A stretch of DNA of 64,000 nt, taken from positions 62,001 through 126,000 of the forward strand of contig BAXV01000005.1 in NCBI GenBank assembly GCA_001310715.1, given 5' to 3'. The notes beneath the pieces were generated by a model that did not search any database, was not told the DNA's origin, and saw only the letters and a list, made by a program, of their open reading frames with translations. Numbering within the stretch: position 1 is the first letter of the stretch; the number at the start of each line of letters is the position of its first letter. Both the position numbers and the translations under genes were made by a program. Origin of the DNA: Pseudovibrio sp. JCM 19062. GTDB lineage: Bacteria; Pseudomonadota; Alphaproteobacteria; Rhizobiales; Stappiaceae. Below are positions 51,079-61,196 of the stretch, piece after piece.

Positions 51079-52346
51079 CTATGACACCCGAGACTTGTAA
51101 AAATTGTAAGCCCTGCGCAGCGTACGTTTGGTCTGTGGGAAACAAACGGCAATTTCATCCCAGGTCCACTCTTGTTCATCCCGATATTGATAGACCTGTT
51201 TTCCAAGTTCCAGTTTCCGTTCGCGGTATGCCCCATGCGGAATTGCACCATTGCGAAGACGCCGCGTTTGGGACCGGTCCTTGTCACTTTCGCGTTTGAC
51301 CTCTGAATTACACAGCACGCGCAGGTTAGCCTGGACCATTTCTGGCGGTGTGATCTTCAGCTTCTCAATGATAGTATCTGCCTTAAAGCGATACTGCGAG
51401 CGGCACGGGCTTACACCAAGACTGCTTTCGCAAGACCGCTTGAAGACTTCTGCATACTTCTGCTCTGCGTTGATGACGGGCAGGCCCACTTTCTTTAACG
51501 CACGAATAGTTTGGCTGAATGCCTGCTCCGGTGTGTTATAGATCTTTGAACAGGCAACTGCGATAATGAAACCATATTCCTCCTCAAGCCCGGGCTCGCA
51601 CCCTTGAGCCGCCTTAACACGATCAATTCCTCGACTTCCTGAAGAATGCCCGTCCAGAGACACTTGCTCGTCCCTAGCTTACCCGGCTGGCTGCGCTTTT
51701 GGCGGGAGGGCTTCCCAATCCGGTTGTGCGTGACTTCAAGCAGCTTTTGAAGCTGCAAAAAGCCATAGCGTTTGTCACAACCAAGGACCTGCGTCGTTCC
51801 GTCATGAGGTGCATTGCCAGAGCCAGCAACGCTTATGACACCCTTAATACCCTGGTTCACTGTCGGAACGTCGTGGCGTTCAAAGAGCGCCCTCAAGCCT
51901 GCCTGAACATCACCCCACTCGCCCTCATTAACCTCAGCCTCATGAACCAACCAAGTGAATTGAACGCCTGAGTGGGTCTGGTGGATCAGGCTGGGAATGG
52001 GAAGACCATAGGGCTCCAGTAAGCTAATCGCATATTCTGTAAACTCAGCCTGCGTGTAGACCGCAAGCTGAGGGCTGCGGTAAAAGTTCAAATCCACATA
52101 GACCGCATTGATTGTGGGTTGCAGGTCATCGCTGCACGACGTTGGAAAGCGCTGAAGGGAAACATACTGTCCCTTGCGCCCCTCCTTAAGCGTAGCTTGC
52201 CGCCGCGCCCTCTCGGGGCTCTCATGGGAATGATGCCACGCTCCCGTTTGTTTGGTGGCGCAACAGACAAATCCGCTACTTCCGACAGGATGTAAGGTTT
52301 CAATATGTGCACGAGCAGATAGCTTGCGGTAACCGAACTTAGGCAA
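51079..52346 (-). CDS. plasmid/ICE replication or AEP-primase-like protein, frameshifted
   Basis: Probable replication initiator or primase of the integrated element. It starts MPKFGYRKLSARAHIETLHPVG at 52346. The core INAVYVDLNFYRSPQL, then YGLPIPSLIHQTHSGVQFTWLVHE, then GVISVAGSGNAP fits the archaeo-eukaryotic-primase-like pattern (YVDxDxY, PxPSxIxxSGxGxxxxW, RVxRxxGSxN). A frame change near 51630 leads to EEEYGFIIAVACSKIYNTPEQAFSQT and a C-terminal helix-turn-helix (DEQEWTWDEIAVCFPQTKRTLRRAY). About 420 residues. The identification rests on motif pattern only. The row of hairpins lies immediately downstream. Confidence 0.6.
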
Positions 52347-52758
52347 AGGATCTCTCCTTTTCTATGAGTTAGAAACTAGCGCAACGCAGGACATGCAATA
52401 CCAAAGAGCGATTCTAGATAAACACACCCTTGCCTATCAACGAATGTAGACTAGGATCGTTGTAAGCACGTGTTATCTAACTCTTGCACTCATTGCTGGA
52501 TTACCTGACGGCCCCACAAATCGATGCGCTTTATCGTCTAACTTTCTTCGCAAGCATTTAATGACCCCATAGATCGGATTGACAAAAATGACCACTCATA
52601 AATAAAACGGAAAAATATGAGAGCGACAACACTGTAATTTCATACCCCTATATTTCACTGTAAATAAGAGGCTTGCCCATCTGAAGGGGTAATCCCCCCG
52701 CCAATTAATCTAGTCTAAAAGTAGAGATATTGTTGCCTCATATTGAGGACTGACTTTT
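52347..52758. other. no recognisable gene
   Basis: About 410 AT-rich bases between the Rep-like gene and the IS3 remnant. GAAGGGGTAATCCCCCCGCC (52683-52702) near the right end could include the outer end of the IS. The left part must carry the promoter of the Rep-like gene on the minus strand. Confidence 0.35.
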
Positions 52759-53040
52759 ATGTACAAATCTCGTTTCAGCGATGCGCAGGTCATTGCTATT
52801 TTAAAGTAAGGCGAAAGCGGTATTCCGGTTGCGCAGCTGTGACGGGAGCTTGGCATCAGCACAGCGACCTATTACAAATAGCTAGCAAAATCTGGTGGCC
52901 TTGATGCACCGATGAGTTTTGCGGAGGACGAGCAACGGAGCTTTCACTGCAAAATGAGCTTTTGAAGGAAGTGCTTGCAAAAAAAGTAAGCAAGCCATCT
53001 CAACGTAAGGAGATGGCTGTGTTTGCTGTCGATTTAACAG
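52759..53040 (+). pseudogene. IS3-family orfA remnant with three nonsense codons
   Basis: The frame MYKSRFSDAQVIAILK*GESGIPVAQL*RELGISTATYYK*LAKSGG matches IS3 OrfA (RFSDxQIIxILKEGExGxPVxxLCRExGxSxATYYKWxxKYGG). The three stops fall on positions normally Glu/Gln, Cys and Trp. A frame change then leads to LQNELLKEVLAKKVSKPSQRKEMA. The orfB part is missing. Point stops in otherwise readable sequence show true decay rather than indel errors. Confidence 0.8.
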
Positions 53041-53172
53041 AAGTCCCTCCACTGTTCCCAAACCAGTCCACCTGCCCGTCATCGAATAATGATAGGCAGG
53101 CTCGCTGATCTTGCTTCAGCAGCGAATTTTCCTCATGATTGTTTCCAGCAATTTAATGGTGTCGACACGTAC

Positions 53173-54294
53173 TTACTTACTGTTCCACACCATATGATAG
53201 CGCTCAACCATTTTCTCTATGGAGAAGTTCTCCTCAATATGACGACTAGCTGCCTCACAGCGGGTTGGCCAGTTCGGGCCATTCCTCTGCTCAAGCATCT
53301 TCTCGATAGCTACCGCAAGCGCCTCTGGATCGCGAGGGGGGACGATAAGTCCCGTATTACCAACTATAACGGCTGCATCTCCCACATCCGTGGAAACGCA
53401 TGGTGTGCCGCAGGCCATTGCCTCGGCCAGCACATTTGGGAAACCTTCGCTAGATGATGACATTACATGTAGGTCCAGCGCATTCATGACCGATGGAATA
53501 TCGTTTCGACGTCCAAGCATCAGGACTTTGTCTTGTAATCCTAACTTATCGATTTTCGTAATTAACTCACTATTCTTGTCATCCATCCCCGTTCCGACCA
53601 ACAGGCACCGGGGACAGTTTCCTCTGGCTTTCAGGCGAGCAAGCGACTTGAGGAGAGTGTCGTGGTCCTTCTGAGGATTGTATCGGGCAATGAAGCCTAT
53701 AACTGGCTCATCTGCTGTCAGAGCAAGTTCCATCCGCAACCGGATGCCAGCGTCATGATCAGGACCGAAAACCGATAAATTATAACCATTAGAAATTACG
53801 CACATGCGGTTGCCGTCATATCCGAGCTGGGCGTGCACTTCCTTCGCCCGTTCGGCACAGCAGATAATGCTTCGGGGAATCCAGCGGGAAAGCAAAGCAC
53901 ACAGTCTTGACACCCAAATGGTGTTACGCGAGCTTTCTCCAACCACAAGGTCAGTGTGACGAATGCCCCAGAAAATGTTGCGTTGCCCAGCTAGCCTCGC
54001 GATCACGCCACCGAGCAAGTCGGCATGATACATCCAGGTTTGCACTACATCCGGGCGAGATTTGCGGATGAGACGCCAAAGTTGCCACAGGCCAGTAAAT
54101 GTAACTCTTCCCCTTGGCATCTTTAGACAAGTAACCTTAATACCCCTACTTTCGAGCATCGGACCATATTTCCCCGCATCGCACAGAGAAATAACTTCGT
54201 GATGACTTATCGTGTCGTGAGCGCAAAGACGGAATAAGACAGCTTCTGCGCCTCCGTCAGCCAGTCCAGTTATGATGTGTAGGATTTTCTTCAT
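53173..54294 (-). CDS. GT4 family glycosyltransferase
   Basis: Cytosolic sugar transferase with the GT-B fold, 373 residues and intact. It starts MKKILHIITGLADGGAEAVLFRLC, the GGAE loop of GT4 enzymes. The donor-binding half shows PVIGFIARYNPQKDHDTLLKSLARL, LMLGRRNDIPSVMNALDLHVMSSSSEGFPNVLAEAMACGTPCVSTDVGD (the E-x7-E motif) and GLIVPPRDPEALA. It belongs to the glycan cluster and is its last gene on this side, separated from the others by an IS5 fragment. Confidence 0.9.
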   Translation of the reverse strand: MKKILHIITGLADGGAEAVLFRLCAHDTISHHEVISLCDAGKYGPMLESRGIKVTCLKMPRGRVTFTGLWQLWRLIRKSRPDVVQTWMYHADLLGGVIARLAGQRNIFWGIRHTDLVVGESSRNTIWVSRLCALLSRWIPRSIICCAERAKEVHAQLGYDGNRMCVISNGYNLSVFGPDHDAGIRLRMELALTADEPVIGFIARYNPQKDHDTLLKSLARLKARGNCPRCLLVGTGMDDKNSELITKIDKLGLQDKVLMLGRRNDIPSVMNALDLHVMSSSSEGFPNVLAEAMACGTPCVSTDVGDAAVIVGNTGLIVPPRDPEALAVAIEKMLEQRNGPNWPTRCEAASRHIEENFSIEKMVERYHMVWNSK

Positions 54295-54477
54295 AACAAG
54301 GTTTTTTGTGCCTTCATTTAGGATCGATTGTGAAAGTAACTACGTTGTGAGGCAGTTTGGTATTCGGTTCAGAAAGTATCGTGCTGCATCGCCACTTAGA
54401 GTCTGTTCAAAATAAAACCATGAATGAACGAAGTAATTTGAGTTCTACGGTTTTGCCACAAACTCGGAGAACTCGAA

Positions 54478-54912
54478 TGGCTTGCACCCCGTTCACCCGA
54501 AAGCTTCATTGTCGTAAAGGGCTACGATATGCAAGTGACTTAACCGACGAAAAATGGTTTTTGATTGAACCTCACATGCCAAGCCAGCCCAAACGGGGCC
54601 GACGGCACAGCACTGATCGGCGGGCAGAGATCAACGCTCTGTTTTATCTTCTCCAAACTGGCTCTCAGTGGACTCTTCTGTCGAAGGACTTTCCTCCAAG
54701 CAGCGCAGTCCATTACAATTTCGAGCGTTTTTCGCATGACAGCACTTTGGATCGGCTTCATGAAGCGTTTTACCCAAAAACCCGCCAGTTCGAGCGCGCA
54801 AAGATCGTCCAACACTGGCGATCATTGATAGCCAGAGCGTCAAGAGCGAGCCGGATGCCCGTGGCAATGTGGCTATGATACAGGAAAGAAGATCAAGGGT
54901 CGGGAACGCCAT
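54478..54912 (+). pseudogene. IS5-type transposase N-terminal fragment
   Basis: The frame MACTPFTRKLHCRKGLRYASDLTDEKWFLIEPHMPSQPKRGRRHSTDRR, then INALFYLLQTGSQWTLLSKDFPPSSAVHYNFERF, is an IS5 (IS427/IS1031-like) DDE transposase. A shift near 54800 continues as AIIDSQSVKSEPDARGNVGYDTGKKIKGRERH, which includes the first catalytic Asp (IDSQS). Similarity stops at about 54912, where the end of a glycosyltransferase gene on the other strand begins. So only the first half of the transposase remains. Confidence 0.8.
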
Positions 54913-54914
54913 TC

Positions 54915-55861
54915 TCAGCGTCTCCATAACACCCTCATGCCTCTCAAAATTTGGTACTTGATTGTTTCGTATCCACCGAACCCAAATCCAAAAATTGCTG
55001 GTAGCCCCATTGCATCGAACCGAATTCGATGCTGTCCTTTGTGTGGCCAAACAAGAAAGCGATGATAGTTAAATAGGGCTCTTATTCTATAACTATGAGA
55101 ATCATAAGCCTGTGAAGCAATAATTGTCGAATAGAGTTCCAGAAGCGGGGCAATATTTTTACGACGTAATGACATCAAGGACTTAGTCATCCCCCCAGGT
55201 AAATAGACTTTTCTTACGACTGGTTGACTATCGCAAAGAACAGAGAACTCCTCTGATATACGTGCCCACAACAACGAAGTTGGAACTCGGCGATATGTAT
55301 CAAAAAGGTCGCATAGCGCACCCGTGATCACCTCACGAGCAACAACTTCTTTGAGATCGCCACGCACGTTATGATCAGCGCGCAAGGAAAGTAAGGAGCA
55401 AATCAAGCCGTTCGGAGGGGAGTTCCTTCTCAGTGTATTCTTTTCGTCGATCATCGTTCCGAATACAAAGCCAACACAGGTTCGGCTACCATGAGAAAGC
55501 TTTGGGTTGAGAGCCTGAATTGCAGAGAGGATATGTTCAAGTGCGCCTGCCTCAAACGTATCGTCTCCGTCCATAATCATCACAAAACGCCCCCGAGCTA
55601 ACTTGACTGCTTGAGCCATCGCTGCTGCACGACCGCCATTTTCTTCTTTACGAGCAGAAATCAAAGACCATCCCGCCGCTCGGAACGCCGCTAGCACAAC
55701 TGGTAAATCATCAGTGAGGCATCATCCACCACAATGAATTCGACTTGGGACTTGTCTCCTTGAAATCCAGCTATACTGTCTAGTTGCAGCCGAAGCCGGT
55801 CAGCATGATTAAAAATAGGTATACAAACAGACAGGCTGATATCTTGTGCTTTCGTATTCAA
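54915..55861 (-). CDS. GT2 family glycosyltransferase, frameshifted, 3' end at IS junction
   Basis: Glycosyltransferase with the GT-A fold. Likely TTG start at 55861 after GAGG, giving MNTKAQDISLSVCIPIFNHADRLRLQLDSIAGF. Then VEFIVVDDAS and, after a shift near 55712, RKEENGGRAAAMAQAVKLARGRFVMIMDGDDTFEAGALEHIL, with the metal-binding DGDD (DxD). About 315 residues. Its stop (54915-54917) lies at or beside the point where IS5 similarity ends, so the original C terminus may have been cut. It starts three bases after the polymerase gene ends. Confidence 0.83.
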
Positions 55862-55863
55862 CT

Positions 55864-57103
55864 TTACCTCAAAAACCTGCGTTTTGGCAGAATATCCCAA
55901 AGGGCCATTCCAGTGATGCGTATCAAAAAGAAAATCACCGTGTATCTCCCGGCGAAAGACAAAATTTGCTCTAACGTGTTGCGTTGTATATAAAACGCTA
56001 AAACCGCTACAAGTGCGACTAGGAGCGCTTGAATTGCGGGATCTTCTGTCCGGATCATAATCCGATCTAGCCAAATGAGTAGAAGAATCAGTCCGATACA
56101 GAAAATAAGTACACCAATGAGGCCGCCAACGACCCAGCCTTGCGCCCAGAAATTCGCACCAACTCCTGCGGCATCGCTCCAGCTCGAATAATACTTTAAC
56201 TTGACTGCATTGGAGAAGATATGCGGGTCAATTCCTAGAGCAGAAGAGCCTGGCAAAAATGCGAGCAGGCCAGAGATCAAATCGAAGAGATTGTATTCAA
56301 TTCCGCCTTCGGTAAGATGTACTAGGATAAGATAAATGCCGTTCGGCTCAAAATCTTTGGTAGCAATATCCCAGACGTCATTTTTGAAAATTGCCTGTAT
56401 CAACTCAGAAGAGAACCCATAGACAGGCAGTAGGTATAGATTGACTTTGATATTGCCAGTACAGGCAGACTAAGAAGAAAGAGAAGGCCAAAAGCCAACT
56501 TCTCCCCACGAAACAGAGACAATGGTACCATTCCGTCCAGTCGGTATCTTAGGATGACAACGACATACATTATTGGAATTGTGCGGTCTCCACCGATGAA
56601 GATTAGAAGCACCTGAGCAATACAGAAAAGGTTGAATGGATCTAGGAACCGCCTAGTTCTAAGATTATAAGCGGCAGTAACGAACAAAAGACTGTTCCAA
56701 CTGTAATAGATCACAATATTGCCACCAGGAACTGTACCGTATTTCCCCTCAAAAAAAATACGCTGAATCCACCACTCAATCCGACAACTGCTGCGAAGAC
56801 AAATAGGCAGGCGAAATTGAAAAACCTATTTAGAAATATTTTCCGGCCACGTTCTACAGCGATCTGACCAAGTGTGCATGTCCTCGCAGAATTGCTACTA
56901 CTCGATAAAACTAACTTAGATAGGCAGATTAGCGTCAGAACAACGCTCCAAAGAAATAATGGAATGTCATTTCCCGCCCTAATCCAAAATATTGGCGAGC
57001 TGTAAATTAACGATGACAAGATTAAAACTGAAAGATTTGTAATTCTCGTCATCGCAATCACAAGGACGCTTGCAAACCAAATAATAGAAAATAAAGTTAA
57101 CAA
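55864..57103 (-). CDS. wzy: O-antigen/polysaccharide polymerase (Wzy-like), frameshifted
   Basis: Polytopic membrane protein with about 11 hydrophobic segments and a large loop, typical of Wzy polymerases that join lipid-linked repeat units in the periplasm. It starts (TTG at 57103) as TLFSIIWFASVLVIAMTRITNLSVLILSSLIY. The large loop includes TKDFEPNGIYLILVHLTEGGIEYNLF and HIFSNAVKLKYYSSWSDAAGVGANFWAQGWVVGG; such Ala/Gly-rich motifs with EGG occur in Wzy and O-antigen-ligase-like proteins. Frame changes are near 56712 and 56401. About 413 residues. The family is diverse in sequence and the call rests on topology and context. Confidence 0.68.
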
Positions 57104-57197
57104 AATTTTCCGCCATTCATCAGAATATATTTGAAGAAAATGCCCCGCATGATGATCTTCGTTTCATTGAGCCGAAGTCATACATTCTTCAGAGCAG

Positions 57198-57698
57198 TCA
57201 CTCAACAAATTCTTTGAGAGTTTCCATTACAAGAAAACTATTATATTCGATCCTACTGTAGGCATCGACAATGTGATGGAGTAGATAATGCCTCTTTGTG
57301 TCACAAAACCATGTGTGCCCATCTCATTGAGCCGTGGAAGATCAAGAGACGCAGCCTTGACTATGGCGCTACAAAAATCCTTGGCCTCCAAACGGGACTG
57401 CTCGTCCTGACCTAAAGTGACTATGACCTTAGTGCCGCCTACCTCCTTCGTTTTATGCAGCAAATTTCTAGAAGCCTGCCTCAGCCAAAACAATTGGGAA
57501 GCTATCGCGGCGGAATAACGATATAAGATATCTAAGGAACAGAAGAAAGCATTCATGCCCGAGTTAAAATTGAACTTTGCATGAACACGTCCTTTAATGA
57601 TGTTTTCCAGATTCTCCTGAAAGCGTGGATTGGTAACGCCGTAACCAGAACGGGCTACGAGAGACTGCCAAATCCTTAATTAAATGAATAATGTTGAC
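57198..57698 (-). CDS. unknown glycan-cluster protein, frameshifted
   Basis: I do not recognise this protein. Rejoining frames gives VNIIHLIKDLAVSRSGYGVTNPRFQENLENIIKGRVHAKF, then FNSGMNAFFCSLDILYRYSAAIASQLFWLRQ, then GGTKVIVTLGQDEQSRLEAKDFCSAIV and, after a shift near 57280, HYLLHHIVDAYSRIEYNSFLVMETLKEFVE with a stop at 57198-57200. Shifts are near 57675 and 57280. About 165 residues with no clear membrane segment. The start is uncertain; no good ATG exists. It may be the rest of a longer enzyme. Confidence 0.4.
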
Positions 57699-57706
57699 CT
57701 GATTGG

Positions 57707-59058
57707 TTATTTTATAATCCTCAGAATGCCAAAAATTGAGGGATCTACTGTGGTGACTTGCTTAGTTATTCGAGTAAGCCAAATCGAGGTGCTGAGTTGG
57801 TAGAGCAACAAAGTCAATGCAGCACCTGCTGCGCCGAACTGCCATATCAGCAACGGTGCACATACAAGCATCGTCCCAACTAAAATGTAGGACACACGGA
57901 AAACATATTGTGAGTATCCAGCCATGTTTAGCATCGTATCACGGAAGCCGCCGCCGGTATTGGCCCAATGGGACAACGCTAGCAATATGACGACCGAAAT
58001 AGCTCCGTGACTTCCCGGCCCATAGGCCCATATTATCAACGGCTCCCCAAAAAAAATAAAGTGCCAAGATCCCTATAAAAACCGCCGCGAAAGAGGCACA
58101 TACGCCATTGCGCATAATCTGCGATAGCGCTAACAAATTTCCTTTGTGCCAATGTTGTGCCAATTTTGGAGCCACTACCTGACCCAGTACCTCATGGGTA
58201 AATATCAAAGGTAAGGCGACTGCGGTAGCAATGCGATAGAGACCGGCCGCCTCAAAGGATGCTAATGCCGGAATCATTAGTACCATACCGTTCATCATCA
58301 TCGATGACAGCAAGCCTGTGCCTGACAGGTGTAGCCCTTCCCGCCAGAGAGCACCGCGTTTGATCGGCGACACAGGCCCTTTTTTAACAGCAAACCTCCG
58401 AACCCAGATACCACCCCACAGGAATGTAACTGCATGGGCAAAAAGGAGGGCAACTACTGCATGTGTGACCGAGAAAGCATCCCCAGCGAAAGCTACCCAG
58501 ATTATATTGCATAACAGCGTAATCAAAGGCTGTATCAGCCTCTCCAAGGATTGTCCTCGAACGATCTGTCCAGCAGAGCGCAGTACAGCGGATCGCATGG
58601 CAGCAAGAACTTGAAAAAAAAGCATGTGGCCAGAGCAGTAATAACAAACCGACAGGTAGCCAATCTGGCATCAACCAATAGGCTAGGCCCCCGATCAGAG
58701 AAAGGGAGAGTAAATAACCAACAAAAATTAGGAGAACGAATTGCAAAATACCGCGCACCCTGGCATCGTCACCCTCCGCGAAGGCAGGAGCGGTGGCACG
58801 GACAATTAGATTTGGAAGGCCGGAAGTCATGGGCAAAACGGTCAAAGACATGATAGCGGTATAAGCAGCGTATATGCCGAAGCTCTCAAGCCCCAATGTC
58901 CGCAGTAAAAAAACGGATAGCCCGAATGCTAGAACTGTGTTGCAAAGCCGGATAGAAAAAACCAAAGCAATCCTGTTGACGAGATCAGTCGCCCGCAGCT
59001 TATTTAAAAAGCCAAGCTTGCCTTCACCTGGGGAATTATCAAAGTATCTTTGATACAA
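57707..59058 (-). CDS. wzx: Wzx-type oligosaccharide flippase, frameshifted
   Basis: MATE/MOP-superfamily exporter that flips undecaprenyl-linked sugar repeats across the inner membrane. It starts MYQRYFDNSPGEGKLGFLNKLRATDLVNRIALVFSIRLCNTVLAFGLSVFLLRTLG. About 12 hydrophobic helices are visible. Conserved features are GLESFGIYAAYTAIMSL and EAAGLYRIATAVALPLIFTHEVLGQVVAPKLAQ. Frames change in an A-run near 58617 and in a run of seven A near 58050. About 450 residues. It lies between the initiating transferase and the polymerase, as in Wzx/Wzy clusters. Confidence 0.82.
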
Positions 59059-59302
59059 AATATGCTCCGAATTTGTAATTCAGTTGGACGAACAACTCTT
59101 CTGTGCACACAGCAGCAACATCTCAAGACTAACGGTCACTTCCTCGACACTCATTATTTGCTAGCTTCTGTTAACGGATGCTCTTGGACTTCTTTGTGCC
59201 TTGTAGTTTTTGGGAAATGAGAAGCGGCCCCTGGTTATCTAATATTTACGAAATATCTTTGTTCAATTTGGCGTGGAGAACTGTACTTTGGCTTCCAATG
59301 CC

Positions 59303-59946
59303 TCAGGCATTTTGGCAGCTTTGGTAGGGCCTCCAGACCATGTTGCTGTTGGATTTGATCACTGTCCATACTGTTAGTGCAATGAGCAGGAAATACACTG
59401 TTATGGTATTATTGTGTACGTACCACTCTTCTAATTGTCCTTTGTAAGGCATTATTACCCTGTCATAAAATGCATCCGCGTCCTCCGCTTGATCAAGGAG
59501 GTCTTCTTCAGCTCTAAACACAATTGAGCCTATCCCAGAGAGTCCGGGGCGAACCTTAATGATTTCTTGCTGAGCTTCATGAGGGAATGCATTGAAACAG
59601 CGCTGCGTCTGGGGGCGAGGGCCTATTATGCTCATATCACCCCTAAGCACATTTATAAGCTGCGGTAACTCATTAATTTTGGTTTGGCGTAAAAAAACGG
59701 CCAACGGGAAGAACGCGCGGATCATTTTTTTAGTGTGACAGTACCGGTGCCAATGTTGGGGCTGTTTTTCAACATAGTGGCGAATTTTAAAAGCTTAAAG
59801 TGCTTACCACCTTGACCTACTCGGTTCTGAGAAAAGAAAATTTCTCCTTCTCCTGAGCATTTCAAAATAACCATGATCGGTAGGAGAAGCGGTGAAAGAA
59901 CAAATAGTGCTAATCCGGAAAAGAGGATGTCAAAGAATCTCTGCAT
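59303..59946 (-). CDS. initiating phosphoglycosyl transferase (PglC/WcaJ-like), frameshifted
   Basis: Transfers the first sugar phosphate to undecaprenyl phosphate at the membrane. The ATG at 59946 (MQRFFDILFSGLALFVLSPLLLPIMVILKCSGEGEIFFSQNRVG) follows GGGAGGA; a GTG at 59952 is an alternative. The re-entrant helix with SPLLLP and the motif GEIFFSQNRVGQGGKHFKLLKFATML are typical of the monotopic family. The frame breaks in the T-run near 59726. The second part has INELPQLINVLRGDMSIIGPRPQ and KVRPGLSGIGSIVFR. About 215 residues. The size suits the short PglC type rather than the long WbaP type. Confidence 0.85.
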
Positions 59947-59948
59947 GC

Positions 59949-61168
59949 TCACATCCTCCCGTCCAAATAGCGGCCGGTTTCTTTGTGGTTAAATTCTGGA
60001 ATCATTTCGTTGAATAAGTTCACCAGTTCTGGTTTGTCCCAGCGTTTGGCATCAAGCAATTGATTTATTTTCTTTAGGAAGTAATCCAACTTCCGTTCAT
60101 CGAACTGGGCGTCATTTATGATCACGCCGAGATTGTGGAAGCGTCCTAAGTCTAGAGTTTCTTTAGAGGTGTAAAACTCTTCGAAATCCTTCTCACCGGT
60201 CGTGTCACTCTTGAAGAAATAGCAGGGCCATTTTTTTCTGTGCCGCGAGCGTCTCTACGTTTTGGCGTGCTTCGTCTTCAGATGCGCATTCGACTGCTTC
60301 GTAGCCAAGACTATCCAAATAACGCACCGCAATTTCGGAGAAGGTCGTTAGGTGAAGCTGTTCACTTAATTTTGGGAAAAAGATATCCCGGTTATTTCCC
60401 AAAAGGCAGGACATTAAACATAGTTCACCGCTTTCCTGGGGCGTTATGAAATAACGGCGTACGTCATTGGGAGCGGAAAATGGTTGCCGCTTCGCAAGTC
60501 TCTGATTAAATCCATGCAGCAAACTACCGTCTGAAAAAGCAACATTTGCAAAGCGAGCGGTTGAGATCGGCAGCTCGATGCTGTGGCGCATAAGGTAATA
60601 TTCCATTATGCGCTTGCTGGCGCCCATCATATTGACAGGTGCTGCGGCTTTATCAGTCGAAACGCAAAAGTATTTTTTTTGCGTTCCATTTTTGCGCCCA
60701 TTGAATACTCGAAATTGTATTTAGGATATTCACCTTAATCATGCGCATCAGAGTGAAGGAATCTTTCTCTGAGCGTACATGCTTTAGAGCTGAGAGATTA
60801 AAGACATAGTCGTACCCTTCCATTGCTCCCATCAAGGCATCAAACTCTATTGAGCCAGAGTCCAAAGCAAAGGTTTGAAAATCACCTTCAATATACCCCA
60901 TAGAACTGCGAAGATCTCGCACCAGTTCGACCATATTGTTTTCGGAGATATCGACCACATGCAAGGCCTTAGGTTGCCTGCGAAAGATTTCGCGGCACAC
61001 GGCCTGCCCGATTGAGCCAGCTCCACCAATTACAAGAAAACGTCCGCTTTGAACTTTTGCGGAAAGCTCTTCTTCGTATGCTCCTATATCAGCTTCAAAT
61101 AGCGGAGCATTCCGACCGATAAGATTTAGAATACCGTGCTTCAAATTGTTAGTGGTAATGTCAGTCAT
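59949..61168 (-). CDS. nucleotide-sugar 4,6-dehydratase (short FlaA1/PglF-like), frameshifted
   Basis: NAD(P)-dependent short-chain dehydrogenase/reductase that makes 4-keto-6-deoxy sugars such as UDP-4-keto-GlcNAc. It starts MTDITTNNLKHGILNLIGRNAPLFEADI. The cofactor motif is GGAGSIG; later VFNLSALKHVRSEKD. After a shift near 60660, VSTDKAAAPVNMMGASKRIME follows, the catalytic-region motif. In this family the Tyr of YxxxK is replaced by Met, and MMGASKR matches this. Another shift near 60235 restores the ending NHKETGRYLDGRM at 59949. About 405 residues. It has no N-terminal membrane helices, unlike long PglF/CapD. Confidence 0.82.
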
Positions 61169-61196
61169 AGTTTCAGGCCAATGCAGTACGGGAAAA

